Assembly: GCA_949373145.1 (NCBI GenBank)
Contig: CASICI010000006.1
Coordinates: forward strand, 48,581 to 112,580
DNA: 64,000 nt
From: an uncultured Phycisphaerales bacterium
GTDB lineage: Bacteria > Planctomycetota > Phycisphaerae > Phycisphaerales > SM1A02
Direction of reading: 5' to 3'
Positions 45,355-54,502 of the stretch are shown one piece after another. The position numbers and the translations under genes were made by a program. How positions within the stretch are numbered: the first letter of the stretch is position 1; each line of letters opens with the position of its first letter. Under the pieces are notes generated by a model. The model was not told where the DNA came from and did no database searches. It saw only the letters and a program-made list of their open reading frames with translations.

Positions 45355-47012
45355 ACCACACGAAGCGAACACATCCCGGCGCTCGACGCGGCAGTGCCCT
45401 TCTGATGGTGACCATCGCCATGGCCTCAAGCATCGTGCTGGCGGGAGCTTATGTGGCATCACGCTCCGATGGCACCGTCGTGGGCGCGAATCTGGCCTCC
45501 TCGAGCGATGCCAGGAATCGGGTGGAATCGGCACTTGCCATTACCGCGGACATTCTGTCGAAGGACGAGGACTGGCGAGTGAAACATGTCAACGGGGTGA
45601 TCATCGATGAACAGTCGACGGCCCATGGCATCACCGTTCGACTGACCGATCTGGCCACCGGAGGCGCACCGAACGTCGAGACGGTGGATGTTCGTGCGGA
45701 GGTCGTCGGTCGCTCGAAAGGGATCGAACGGATCGCGGATGCGACGTTCTTCGTGCCACTTCCGGCACAGAACATGTCGATCGATCTGGATCTCGGAGAA
45801 TTCGCGCTGTTCGCGGGAGCGGACATACAGATCGCTTCGGAAGCGGTCGTCGCACCCTGGCAGGCCTCTCCGGCGGCACACCGTGGAGACCCGATCAGGA
45901 TCGGCACGATGCTGGGACACAACACGGCAATCTCGATCAGTGGAAACGCCGCGGTGGTGGACGGTGTCGAATTCAGTTCGAACACCGGCTCGATCGGCAG
46001 CAGCTCGCTTCCGGTCTCGGGACTCCCGGATCAGATCTCGGTTCCCAATCCAGCTCCGCCGCGAGCACGGTTCGATGAGACCTTCGTCAGCGAGATTCCG
46101 ACGCAGATCTATGGAAACATCCAGACGCACGATGTCGAGATGGGTCATGGAGAGCTTTACGAACTCTTCCCGGGATCATCCCTGGTGATCGAAGGGGATC
46201 TGGAGATGTCCGCCGGCGCGACCCTCAGAATCAGCGGCAGCAGTGAGATCGTGGTCACAGGTGATGTGAACATCGACCAGGCCTCGATCGAGGTTCCCGT
46301 CGATGCCGCACTCACGATGCATATCGGAGGAGATCTCGAGGTCCGTGATTCCTTGATTCACGAACCCGGTGGAACCAGCGACGACTGGGTTCCGAACATC
46401 GATCGGATCCGACTGGTCTCCATGGCGACCAGGGAATCCATTCCCGTCTGGAAGTTCAGGGGCTCCACGCTGATGAAAGGCGAATGCTACGCCCCCTCCA
46501 CCCGAATCGTGATGCGGGAACGCTCGATGGTCATCGGAAGATTGCTGGCACACAAGATCAAACTCGATGGCTGCGCCCAACTGCTCTACGACCCGAGCCT
46601 GGATGATCGAAACGGCTACACCGCCCCCGATGGCCGTATCTTCGGGGACACCGGCGAGGTTCCGCAGGCGATCAGGGAGCTCGAGACGCTTGCGCCCCTG
46701 GAACTCATCGAGGCAAGCATGAAGATGAATGCTCTGGTGGTGGCGAATGATGCGGGAAACACCGTCTCCTCGGAGGTCGTGGAGGTGGCACAAGTCGACA
46801 AGCGAACGTCACGACGTGAACGACGGGCTCAACGCCGGGCGGAGCGTGCATTGAAAATGCAACGCATCATGCAGGAGAGCATGCGTCAGTTCGAGGAATT
46901 CGCAGAAACGCATCTGACGATCGAATTCCAGCGATTCGCCTCTCAGAGCAGCATGCGTGTCAACTCGATCGGAAGCAGAAGCAACATCCATGGCAATGGA
47001 GGCCACCGATGA
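45351..47012 (+). CDS. GspK/PilX-like membrane-anchored protein with beta-solenoid-like domain
   Basis: A 553-residue protein. The N-terminus MNHTKRTHPGARRGSALLMV, TIAMASSIVLAGAYVASRSD has the GspK/PilX form: basic leader, Arg-Gly site, hydrophobic helix and no Glu at +5. Residues of about 200-330 are repetitive short strands (IRIGTMLGHNTAISISGNAA, VIEGDLEMSAGATLRISGSS, IVVTGDVNIDQASIEVPVDA) that look like a beta-solenoid. The C-terminal tail is highly basic (KRTSRRERRAQRRAERALKM). GspK caps pseudopilus tips; here the tip would carry an unusually large domain. Cotranslated with both neighbours through 4-bp overlaps. Confidence 0.6.
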   Translation: MNHTKRTHPGARRGSALLMVTIAMASSIVLAGAYVASRSDGTVVGANLASSSDARNRVESALAITADILSKDEDWRVKHVNGVIIDEQSTAHGITVRLTDLATGGAPNVETVDVRAEVVGRSKGIERIADATFFVPLPAQNMSIDLDLGEFALFAGADIQIASEAVVAPWQASPAAHRGDPIRIGTMLGHNTAISISGNAAVVDGVEFSSNTGSIGSSSLPVSGLPDQISVPNPAPPRARFDETFVSEIPTQIYGNIQTHDVEMGHGELYELFPGSSLVIEGDLEMSAGATLRISGSSEIVVTGDVNIDQASIEVPVDAALTMHIGGDLEVRDSLIHEPGGTSDDWVPNIDRIRLVSMATRESIPVWKFRGSTLMKGECYAPSTRIVMRERSMVIGRLLAHKIKLDGCAQLLYDPSLDDRNGYTAPDGRIFGDTGEVPQAIRELETLAPLELIEASMKMNALVVANDAGNTVSSEVVEVAQVDKRTSRRERRAQRRAERALKMQRIMQESMRQFEEFAETHLTIEFQRFASQSSMRVNSIGSRSNIHGNGGHR

Positions 47013-47503
47013 GACGAGGATTCACGCTTGCGGAATTGATGGTGGTGCTCAGTGTCATCTCGATGATCACGCTCGTGCTGATACCAGCCGTGGGTGATGG
47101 GCAGAGTACCGCGCTGCGTGGTGCCGCCGAACTTCTCGCCGCGGACATAGAGGACACGCAGGCCAGAATGCTGGCAGACCCTCTGAACCCGACCGCTCTC
47201 TTCGTGAACGACGCTGGTGACGGATGGCATCTTGCCAGAACCGTGGATCCGATGACTCCAATCCTCGGCCGAGACGGGTTTCCCAGGATCAGACGATTCG
47301 GTGAAGGCCCTCTTGCTCATGCAGAAGCGCTGCGGCTGTCCGCACCCCCACTTCCCGTGGGAGGTCTTGCCTTCGACGATCAGGGCGCCCCGATACAGAA
47401 CGAGGGCGAGCTCGAATTCACACTGCAGGCCCGTGAGAGTGACGCACGACTCGGCGTGGTCATCTCGGCTTCGACTGGCAGTGTGAAAATCGTGTTTGAA
47501 TAG
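47009..47503 (+). CDS. Pseudopilin, GspH/FimT-like
   Basis: A 164-residue pseudopilin with a very short leader, MRRGFTLAELMVVLSVISMI, cleaved between Gly and Phe with Glu at +5. The following LRGAAELLAADIEDTQARML is the N-terminal helix continuation typical of GspH/FimT, and the C-terminus is a small beta domain (LEFTLQARESDARLGVVISA). Last of the four overlapping genes; 157 bp separate it from the LPMO gene, so a shared transcript is possible. That gap holds no gene I can support. Confidence 0.8.
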   Translation: MRRGFTLAELMVVLSVISMITLVLIPAVGDGQSTALRGAAELLAADIEDTQARMLADPLNPTALFVNDAGDGWHLARTVDPMTPILGRDGFPRIRRFGEGPLAHAEALRLSAPPLPVGGLAFDDQGAPIQNEGELEFTLQARESDARLGVVISASTGSVKIVFE

Positions 47504-47660
47504 TCGCAGGGCTCCCCGGAACACAGTTAGTACCAATTTTCAAACTCTCGAAGAACCGCTCTTTGATTCCTGTTGTATAGGTCTCTGGTACCAGATGTCG
47601 TCCACTTTCATGGACCACATTCACGCACGGTGCAGGGGCCTCCAGGAAGTCGAGCAAGAA

Positions 47661-49041
47661 ATGAAGACAATCGAACATCTCGGTGGCGCCGTCACGCTGT
47701 CACTCGCACTGACCTCTGCGGTGATTGGACATGGCACGCTTTCCTCACCACCAAGTCGGATCTACATAGGGTTCAACGAAGGTCCCGAATCGCCTGAATC
47801 ACAGGCTGTCGCGGATGCCATCGCGATCGGAGGGACACAACCCCTCTACGACTGGAACGAACTCGTCGCCTTCCACCCCGGAACAGCGGATTATCAGAGG
47901 ACCGTCGACTATTCGCAGACGATCCCAGACGGCAAACTCGCAAGTGCAGGAAACCCCAAGTACGCCGGGTTTGATCAGGTTCGAGGCGATTGGCCGAGCA
48001 CGCAGATCGAATCGGGCCCTTACGAACTGGTCTGGTATGCAACGACGCCGCACGACCCCAGCGTGTTTCGCGCGTACATCACGACCTCCGACTGGGATCC
48101 TTCCCAGCCATTGAACTGGGCTCAGATGGAGCAACTCGACCTCGGACCGGTATCCCTGGTCGAGCAGGAGTATCGTTTCAACACCATTCTTCCTGAGCGC
48201 ACTGGAAAACATGCGATCTACGTGATCTGGCAACGACTCGACCCCGTGGGCGAGGGCTTCTATGCGCTCTCGGATGTCGACTTCGGTGAAGGAAAACCAG
48301 CCCGTGAATGCCCCGGTGACTTCGATGACGACGGTTCGGTCGATGGCGCGGATGTTGCGAGGCTCCTGGGCTCATGGGGCTCGGACAATGCCGAGTTCGA
48401 TCTCGACGGCGAAGGCAGCATCAACGGAGCCGACCTGTCGATTCTGTTGGGTAACTGGGGTGCCTGCGGCCCCGACTGCGATGGCGATGGGATCACTGAT
48501 GCGCGGGAGATCGCGGAAGGCGCGCTCCGATTGCAACGTCGATGGCATTCCCGACGACTGCCAGAGTGAACAGGACTGCGATGGCAACGGCATCGCGGAC
48601 GTCTGCGAAATCATCGATGGTTCCAAGGCGGACTGCAATCTCAATCAGATTCCCGATGAATGCGAGCTCGCGGATGATTCGGAAACCGTGGACGAGGACG
48701 GCGACGGCGTGCTGGACGACTGTCAGGTCGAAGGTGTCAGCTATCTCTTCGAAGTCGAGAGCGACTGGGGCTCGGGCTTCGTCGGGTACATGACGCTCAG
48801 CAACGACTCCGGGCAATGCATTCTTGGATGGGATCTCCAGTTCGATGCGGAGTTCCAGATCCAGGAGGTCTGGGATGCGGTCCTGGTCTCACAGCAGGAT
48901 GGTCGTGTCCGTGTCGTCAATGAAGCCTGGAATTCGCGGATCTGCAGTGGCAAGTCCCTGCGCTTCGGGTTCCTCGCGGAAGGGTCTCCGACCCCCCCTC
49001 TGGACGTGACGATCAACGACAGCCCGGTCGAACCTGAGTGA
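47661..49041 (+). CDS. Secreted AA10 lytic polysaccharide monooxygenase with dockerin, Ca-loop and CBM2-like modules (one frameshift)
   Basis: A protein of about 459 residues read across one frameshift. Signal peptide MKTIEHLGGAVTLSLALTSA then VIG, so the mature protein begins HGTLSSPPSRIY. His24 becomes the N-terminal copper ligand and His131 (ATTPHDPSVFRAYIT) the second ligand of the histidine brace. HAIYVIWQRLDPVGEGFYAL matches the AA10 core end. Then come a paired dockerin-like repeat (DGADVARLLGSWG, NGADLSILLGNWG), thrombospondin-3-like loops (DCDGNGIADVCE, DEDGDGVLDDCQ) and a CBM2-like end (YLFEVESDWGSGFVGYMTLS). One extra C at about 48525 breaks the frame between loop repeats. Oxidative cleavage of chitin or cellulose is expected. 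It follows the pseudopilin operon. Confidence 0.82.
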
Positions 49042-49069
49042 TCCGATACGAGCAGCAAGCCCGCTATGG

Positions 49070-49105
49070 ACGGCCCACCAATTCCGAGGGGTGGGCCGTT
49101 CGGGT
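49070..49105 (+). terminator. Intrinsic terminator after the LPMO gene
   Basis: A perfect 10-bp stem ACGGCCCACC (49070-49079) and GGTGGGCCGT (49090-49099) with a 10-nt loop, then TCGGGTTTTT. It lies 28 nt after the stop. The following 49106-49305 has no gene I can support apart from an A/T-rich patch near 49160-49210. Confidence 0.88.
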
Positions 49106-49305
49106 TTTTGAATCGAGCGTTCGAATCAAAGAAAACCCCTGAGAACATTCGCCAGGGGCACTTAAAAAGTACTTGAATTCGAGTCTCAATAACACTTGGC
49201 TTTTTTTGCTGGAACCAGTGATCCAGATCGTGGCGTCGGACGAAGTACATGTCATGATTCAAACACACCGGAAGACTCCGGTCGTATCAGACGAAAGGAA
49301 TTGGC

Positions 49306-49500
49306 ATGACCAACTCAGAAGAACTTTGCGGCACCTGCTCACACTTCGGCAAGGACCTCGGCTCGGATCTGCTCGTCCAGATCAGAATCAATCCTCGTGA
49401 GGAAGGCGTGCGCGTCGCAAGCTGCGACCTGCCCGACAATGCGTCGAAGCACCTCAAGGTCTCACCCATCAGCCAGTGCGACTCCTACAAGGCCGCCTGA
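49306..49500 (+). CDS. Small four-cysteine protein of unknown function
   Basis: A 64-residue protein, MTNSEELCGTCSHFGKDLGS. Cysteines lie at 8, 11, 40 and 58 (C-x2-C, then ASCDLP and QCDSYK), a spacing that could bind zinc or an Fe-S cluster. AAAGGAA lies about 7 nt before the ATG. It is a lone gene convergent with the sigma-54 activator. I do not recognise the family. Confidence 0.6.
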   Translation: MTNSEELCGTCSHFGKDLGSDLLVQIRINPREEGVRVASCDLPDNASKHLKVSPISQCDSYKAA

Positions 49501-49506
49501 CACGGA

Positions 49507-50937
49507 CTACCTGAGGCCGTATTCCTTGAGCTTTCGGTAGAGCGTCCGCTCACCGATGCCGAGGAGCTTCGCGGTCTGCTCTCGATTTCCGTTGGTCATC
49601 GCCAGTGTCTGTCTGATCGCTTCCTTCTCGAGACGATCCAGCCCGACACCGGCGAGGCCACGCATCGAAGCGTGCTCCTCGTCCTGTTCCGACTCTCGGA
49701 TCTCTTCGGGAACGTCACGGACGGTGATCTCTCCATCGGAGATCACGACCATGGCGTGGACGACGTTGAACAGCTCGCGGACGTTTCCGGGCCATGCGTA
49801 GGACACCAGACGCATCATGGCAGGTTGCGTGATACCGGGACGATCGACGTCCATGTCGGCCGCGTACCGGCCGATCGCATGATTCACCAGAAGCGGGATG
49901 TCCTCGCGGCGCTCGCGCAGTGCGGGTACGTGGATTTCAGCCCCGCGGACTCTGAAGAACAGATCATCACGAAACTCACCTGATTCGACCATGGTCTTCA
50001 GATCACGATTCGTGGCACTGACGAAACGCACGTCGGTCGTTCGTGAATCGTTGCTTCCCAGTCTGATCACATCACCGTTCTCAAGAACCCGCAGAAGCTT
50101 CGGTTGCATCCCCAGAGGCATGTCACCGATTTCATCGAGGAAGACAGTGCCTCCATCGGCGTACTCGAAGACACCCTGTCGATCCTTGTCGGCGCCGGTG
50201 AACGCGCCTCGAACATGACCGAAGAGCTGGTCTTCAAGAAGACTTTCGCTTTGGCCTGCGGCATTGAAGGTGACGTATTTCCGTGCGGCACGTTTGGAGA
50301 TGTTGTGCACCGCTGCCGCGACCAGCTCCTTGCCGGTGCCGGACTCACCACTGACCAGGACCGGGATGGTGCTGGGTGCGACCTTCCTGATCTGGTCGAT
50401 CACCTTCCGAATGGCGGCACTTTCACCGATGATGCCCTCGAATCCATAGGCCGCATCGACCTCGCCGCGGAGTTGCTCGTTCTGGGTGCGAAGAAGGACC
50501 GTTTCAGCGGCGCGACCCACCAGGTTTCTGAAGACCGGCAGATCCAGGGGCTTCTCGATGAAGTCGTAGGCACCCCCTTGGAGAGCCGCCTTTGCCGTGG
50601 GCACATCACCGTGGGCGGTCACCATGATGGTTTCGGCACCAGGCTGATGTTCACCAGCCAGTTTGAGGACTTCGAGACCTGAGGTGGCGCTCTCCATCAC
50701 GAGGTCGGTCACGATCACGTCGAAACTGCCGTGCAGGAGCTCTTCAGAGGCTTCTTCGAGTCCATGGACGATCGTGCAGACGTGTCCCGGCTTGCGCAGA
50801 GCATCAGCCATCACTTCGGCGTGATCATGCTCATCCTCGACGATCAGAACCTGGGCGCTGGGGGCGGTGCGGTCGGATGCGGGTTGTGATGGTGTTCCCA
50901 CGAGCGGGTCTCTCCGAAGGGTGATGTGTGGTGCCAT
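49507..50937 (-). CDS. NtrC-family sigma-54-dependent response regulator
   Basis: A 476-residue activator. Receiver domain: VLIVEDEHDHAEVMADAL, phosphoacceptor Asp in DVIVTDLVMESATSG, Lys in DFIEKPLDLP. AAA+ domain: Walker A VSGESGTGKELVAAAVH, the sigma-54-contacting loop RGAFTGADKDRQGVF, Walker B GGTVFLDEIGDMP, and the sensor II region YAWPGNVRELFNVVHAM. C-terminal Fis-type helix-turn-helix: NGNREQTAKLLGIGERTLYR. The ATG at 50937 gives a short tail before the receiver; upstream in-frame sequence is low-complexity. No sensor kinase is adjacent, so its partner is elsewhere. Divergent from murC across 59 bp. Confidence 0.92.
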   Translation of the reverse strand: MAPHITLRRDPLVGTPSQPASDRTAPSAQVLIVEDEHDHAEVMADALRKPGHVCTIVHGLEEASEELLHGSFDVIVTDLVMESATSGLEVLKLAGEHQPGAETIMVTAHGDVPTAKAALQGGAYDFIEKPLDLPVFRNLVGRAAETVLLRTQNEQLRGEVDAAYGFEGIIGESAAIRKVIDQIRKVAPSTIPVLVSGESGTGKELVAAAVHNISKRAARKYVTFNAAGQSESLLEDQLFGHVRGAFTGADKDRQGVFEYADGGTVFLDEIGDMPLGMQPKLLRVLENGDVIRLGSNDSRTTDVRFVSATNRDLKTMVESGEFRDDLFFRVRGAEIHVPALRERREDIPLLVNHAIGRYAADMDVDRPGITQPAMMRLVSYAWPGNVRELFNVVHAMVVISDGEITVRDVPEEIRESEQDEEHASMRGLAGVGLDRLEKEAIRQTLAMTNGNREQTAKLLGIGERTLYRKLKEYGLR

Positions 50938-50996
50938 TGTACGCGAGCGGAGAATCCTGCCCTGACACCGGGCGATCGACCGATAGAATAAGACCC

Positions 50997-52472
50997 ATGC
51001 AGTCCGACAAGGCCGAAACCCACACCCCTTCCCAAAAGAAGAACGATTCACTCGCCACCCGGGTGATTCACCTCGTGGGAGCTGGTGGTTCGGGGATGAG
51101 TGGTCTGGCGATGATGATGCATGGGCTTGGAGCTCGCGTGAGTGGCTCAGATGCCCAACTGGGCCCCGAAATCGAGGCGCTTGTCGCGGCAGACCTGACC
51201 GTGACGACCGGAAAATCAAACGGCACGCTTCCCGATGAGTGTGATCTGGCGATCCACTCGGCGGCCGTCCCTCCCGATCACCCGGAACTTCTGGAAGCGC
51301 AGAGACGCGACATCGAAGTCCTCAGCTACGCCGAAGCACTGGGACGCCTGCAGTCGGAGCGAACCGGAATCTCGATCGCCGGCACCCACGGAAAGAGCAC
51401 GACCAGCGCATTGCTCGCCCACACCCTGATTCAAGCAGGACTCGAACCGAACGTGATCGTCGGTGCACGCTGCCCTCAGATCGGCGGCGGCTGGCGAGTC
51501 GGTGATGACAGGGTCCCCGGAGACGGCCCACTGGCCGGCCGGGAAGGCGTGATGATCTGCGAAGCCTGTGAATTCAATCGTTCCTTCCACCACCACCGTC
51601 CGGTGCTTGCTTTGATCAACAACATCGAAGAGGACCATCTGGACATCTACGGAGGACTCGAAGAGATCGTCGAGGCATTTCACGTCTTCGCCCAGCTCAT
51701 TCCCGATGCGGACCAGGGTGGGTATCTGTTGATCGCACACGAGGGCGCGCATCGTCGTGAGGTCACGGCTGGACTGAATTGTTGCGTTGAAACCTTCGGA
51801 TTCACTCCCGAGTCCGACTGGCGGATCACGCTCGAGCACGGCCGGGTCACGATTCACGACCGAAGCGGAACCATGGTCGCGAGCTGGGACTCACCGATGA
51901 TCGGAACCCACAATGCCATGAACGCGGCGGCCGCCGCGATTCTGGCGCACCGTTCAGGCGCGGAGTGGAACGTCATCGCCGAAGCGATCGCCTCGTTCGC
52001 AGGTCTGGATCGACGAATGCAGATGCTGGGCCGGCGCCGACTTCCGGATGGCGGTCACATGGTGGTGTTCGATGATTACGGTCACCACCCGACCGAGGTC
52101 GAAACCACGCTCAGAGCGCTGAGAACCACCCACGATCCCAAGCGCCTGATCTGTGTCTTTCAACCGCATCAGCACAGCAGAACGCGGTTTCTCCTGGACC
52201 ACTTCGCCACCAGCTTCGATCATGCCGACATCGTGATCGTGCCGCAGATCTATTTCGTGCGTGACAGCGAGGCGGAAAGACAACGAGTCAGTGCCGGTGA
52301 TCTCGTCGAGAGATTGCGGCACCGAGGCACCAGAGCGATGCACGTCCATCCGTTCGAAGCGATCGTCGAACAACTCGAGGTCATCGGCCGAGATGGAGAC
52401 CTCGTGGTGGTGATGGGCGCAGGGCCGGTCTGGCAGATCGGACATCAGCTGCTGGAGCTCGGAGAGGCATGA
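50997..52472 (+). CDS. murC: UDP-N-acetylmuramate--L-alanine ligase
   Basis: A 491-residue Mur ligase adding L-Ala to UDP-MurNAc. Landmarks: IHLVGAGGSGMSGLAMMMHG (nucleotide-binding N-domain), AGTHGKSTTSALLAHTL (ATP P-loop), CEACEFNRSFHHHRPVLALI, NIEEDHLDIYGGLEE, LDRRMQMLGRR and DDYGHHPTEVETTLRAL. The ATG at 50997 starts a 20-residue polar tail. It overlaps murB by 4 bp. Together with murB, ddl and an ftsQ-like gene it is a fragment of the dcw cluster, so this organism makes peptidoglycan. Confidence 0.95.
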   Translation: MQSDKAETHTPSQKKNDSLATRVIHLVGAGGSGMSGLAMMMHGLGARVSGSDAQLGPEIEALVAADLTVTTGKSNGTLPDECDLAIHSAAVPPDHPELLEAQRRDIEVLSYAEALGRLQSERTGISIAGTHGKSTTSALLAHTLIQAGLEPNVIVGARCPQIGGGWRVGDDRVPGDGPLAGREGVMICEACEFNRSFHHHRPVLALINNIEEDHLDIYGGLEEIVEAFHVFAQLIPDADQGGYLLIAHEGAHRREVTAGLNCCVETFGFTPESDWRITLEHGRVTIHDRSGTMVASWDSPMIGTHNAMNAAAAAILAHRSGAEWNVIAEAIASFAGLDRRMQMLGRRRLPDGGHMVVFDDYGHHPTEVETTLRALRTTHDPKRLICVFQPHQHSRTRFLLDHFATSFDHADIVIVPQIYFVRDSEAERQRVSAGDLVERLRHRGTRAMHVHPFEAIVEQLEVIGRDGDLVVVMGAGPVWQIGHQLLELGEA

Positions 52473-53413
52473 GCAGCATTCCACCTGCGAGCCACCTGCT
52501 GTTCGCCGATCTCGAGGTTGATGCCTTTCCCGACCATCCCATTGGAAAGGACACCTGGTACGCGGTCGGTGGGCATGCGGACATGCTGCTCAGACCTCGA
52601 ACCACCGAGGCGCTCTCGACCATCATGCGCCGGTGCCACGAAAGCGACGTTCCCATTCGAATCCTCGGCTCGGGAGCGAATCTTCTGATCGCCGACGAGG
52701 GCGTCGATGGAATCGTGATCAAACTGGATCATCCCCACTTCAAGGAGGTGCGCTACAACCTTGAAGGAGCCCCGGAAATCATTCGGGCGATGGCAGGCGC
52801 TGACATGCAGAAGACGATGCATGAGACCGTGAGGCGAGGTCTTGGCGGCCTTCAGCAGATGGCTGGAATTCCCGCCTCGATAGGCGGAGCGATCAGAATG
52901 AATGCCGGTGGGGCCTTCGGACAAATCGCCGATTCAGTGCATGCGGTGGCCTGCTTGGATAGACGTGGCGAAATCGTCGTCTACCCCAGAGAATCTCTGG
53001 AGATGGCCTACCGAACCACGAATCTTCCTGATGCTCCGATTGTCTGGGCCACCTTCGAACTGAAGGATCAGGACCCACTCATTCTTCGAGAACGAGTTCG
53101 GGAGATCTTTCAATACAAGAAGAAATCACAGCCCATGGCAGACAAGAGCGCCGGGTGCGCTTTTCGTAACCCCATCGATCCGGTGAGCGGCGAGCGGATC
53201 AGCGCGGGGATGCTCATCGATCGGGCCGGACTCAAGGGGCGCTCGATCGGCGACGCCGAAGTGAGCCAGTGCCATGGGAATTTCCTGGTCATGAAGACCG
53301 GAGCGGGCAAGGCCTCGGACCTGATCCGTCTGATCGACGTGGTCAGGGAGGATGTCCGGACGGACAGTGGAATCGAATTGCAGACCGAAGTGGTGATCTG
53401 GGACCGCGACTGA
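52469..53413 (+). CDS. murB: UDP-N-acetylenolpyruvoylglucosamine reductase
   Basis: A 314-residue flavoenzyme that reduces UDP-GlcNAc-enolpyruvate to UDP-MurNAc. Landmarks: NTWYAVGGHADMLL-like FAD entry (KDTWYAVGGHADMLLRP), ILGSGANLLIADEGVDGIVI, GLGGLQQMAGIPASIGGAIR, MNAGGAFGQIAD, and KSAGCAFRNPIDPVSGERIS with the active-site Ser/Cys region. Coupled to murC by ATGA. It ends 115 bp before ddl, a gap with no gene I can support. Confidence 0.95.
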   Translation: MSSIPPASHLLFADLEVDAFPDHPIGKDTWYAVGGHADMLLRPRTTEALSTIMRRCHESDVPIRILGSGANLLIADEGVDGIVIKLDHPHFKEVRYNLEGAPEIIRAMAGADMQKTMHETVRRGLGGLQQMAGIPASIGGAIRMNAGGAFGQIADSVHAVACLDRRGEIVVYPRESLEMAYRTTNLPDAPIVWATFELKDQDPLILRERVREIFQYKKKSQPMADKSAGCAFRNPIDPVSGERISAGMLIDRAGLKGRSIGDAEVSQCHGNFLVMKTGAGKASDLIRLIDVVREDVRTDSGIELQTEVVIWDRD

Positions 53414-53528
53414 TCCCTCCTCACAAGCCTCAAGTCCCCTGATACGCTCTTATCTGGACGTTCTCGGGGATCTGTGCCGATGGTGTATTGAGACCTCGCG
53501 AGCATGTTCCCGAGCAGACTGGAAGTCG

Positions 53529-54473
53529 ATGATGAACCCCTCCACAACACCCATTCGAGTTGCCGTCCTGATGGGAGGCCCGGACCCGGAACATGACGTG
53601 AGCCTGGCATCCGGTCGCCAGGTCGCCATGGCACTGCGCGAGGATTCGAGTTTCGCGGTCTCGGAGCACACGATCGATCGCCCGGACGAAGAGGAGCTCC
53701 TCGAGTTGGGCGCAGACGTCATCTTTCCAGTCCTGCACGGCCCGTACGGAGAGGGTGGTCCCTTGCAGAAGACACTGGAAGCCATCGACATTCCGTTCGT
53801 GGGCTCGGATTCCAGAGCCGCCGCGATGGGAATGGACAAATGCGAAACCAAGAAGCGATGCCTGGCTTCTCGGATTCCGACTCTGGAGTGGACCGAACTG
53901 GCTTCCGACTCGACGTGCACGATCGAATGCCCACTGGTGGTGAAGCCGGTTGATGAAGGCTCCAGCATCGGGGTGCGAATCTGCCGTGACGAGTCCGAGC
54001 TCCGCGAGGCGCGCGAGACGCTGCAGAAGACACACGCACGCCTGATGGCGGAACGTCTCGCCACGGGAAGGGAACTGACGGTCGGGATCATCACGAACGA
54101 GGCCCTGCCCGTGATCGAGATCGTCCCCAAGACCGGAAGCTACGACTACGAGGCGAAATACCAGCGTGATGACACCGACTACATCCTCGACCCGACGCTT
54201 CCGACGGGTCTGAAGGAGCAATGCCAGCGACACGCCCTCGCACTCTGGAATCAGATCGGCGCACGTGACGTGGCGAGAGTGGATTTCATCTTCGATGGCG
54301 CGGAGTGCTGGGTGCTCGAGATCAATACGATGCCGGGATTCACCGAGCATTCTCTCGTCCCGAAAGCGGCGAGTCACACTGGAATGAACATGACCACGCT
54401 GTGTGGTTCGTTGGTCAGAGCCGCTCTCGAGAGGCATGACCGGATTGATGCAAACAAGCTGGCTCGCTCCTGA
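53529..54473 (+). CDS. ddl: D-alanine--D-alanine ligase
   Basis: A 314-residue ATP-grasp enzyme. Landmarks: VAVLMGGPDPEHDVSLASGR, FPVLHGPYGEGGPLQKTLEA, VGSDSRAAAMGMDKCETKKR, VVKPVDEGSSIGVRICRDES and ARVDFIFDGAECWVLEINTM followed by PGFTEHSLVPKAA. It lacks no key residue that I can see. Two ATGs lie in tandem at 53529 and 53532. It follows murB and precedes the ftsQ-like gene by 29 bp. Confidence 0.95.
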   Translation: MMNPSTTPIRVAVLMGGPDPEHDVSLASGRQVAMALREDSSFAVSEHTIDRPDEEELLELGADVIFPVLHGPYGEGGPLQKTLEAIDIPFVGSDSRAAAMGMDKCETKKRCLASRIPTLEWTELASDSTCTIECPLVVKPVDEGSSIGVRICRDESELREARETLQKTHARLMAERLATGRELTVGIITNEALPVIEIVPKTGSYDYEAKYQRDDTDYILDPTLPTGLKEQCQRHALALWNQIGARDVARVDFIFDGAECWVLEINTMPGFTEHSLVPKAASHTGMNMTTLCGSLVRAALERHDRIDANKLARS

Positions 54474-54502
54474 GCCGGACAGGGACCGGAGATCGTTTCA
54501 CG

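Noticed and set aside
49195..49213. TTGGC-T7-GC before the small Cys protein, looking like a sigma-54 promoter
   Set aside because: GG and GC are only 8 nt apart instead of 10, which is not functional spacing.
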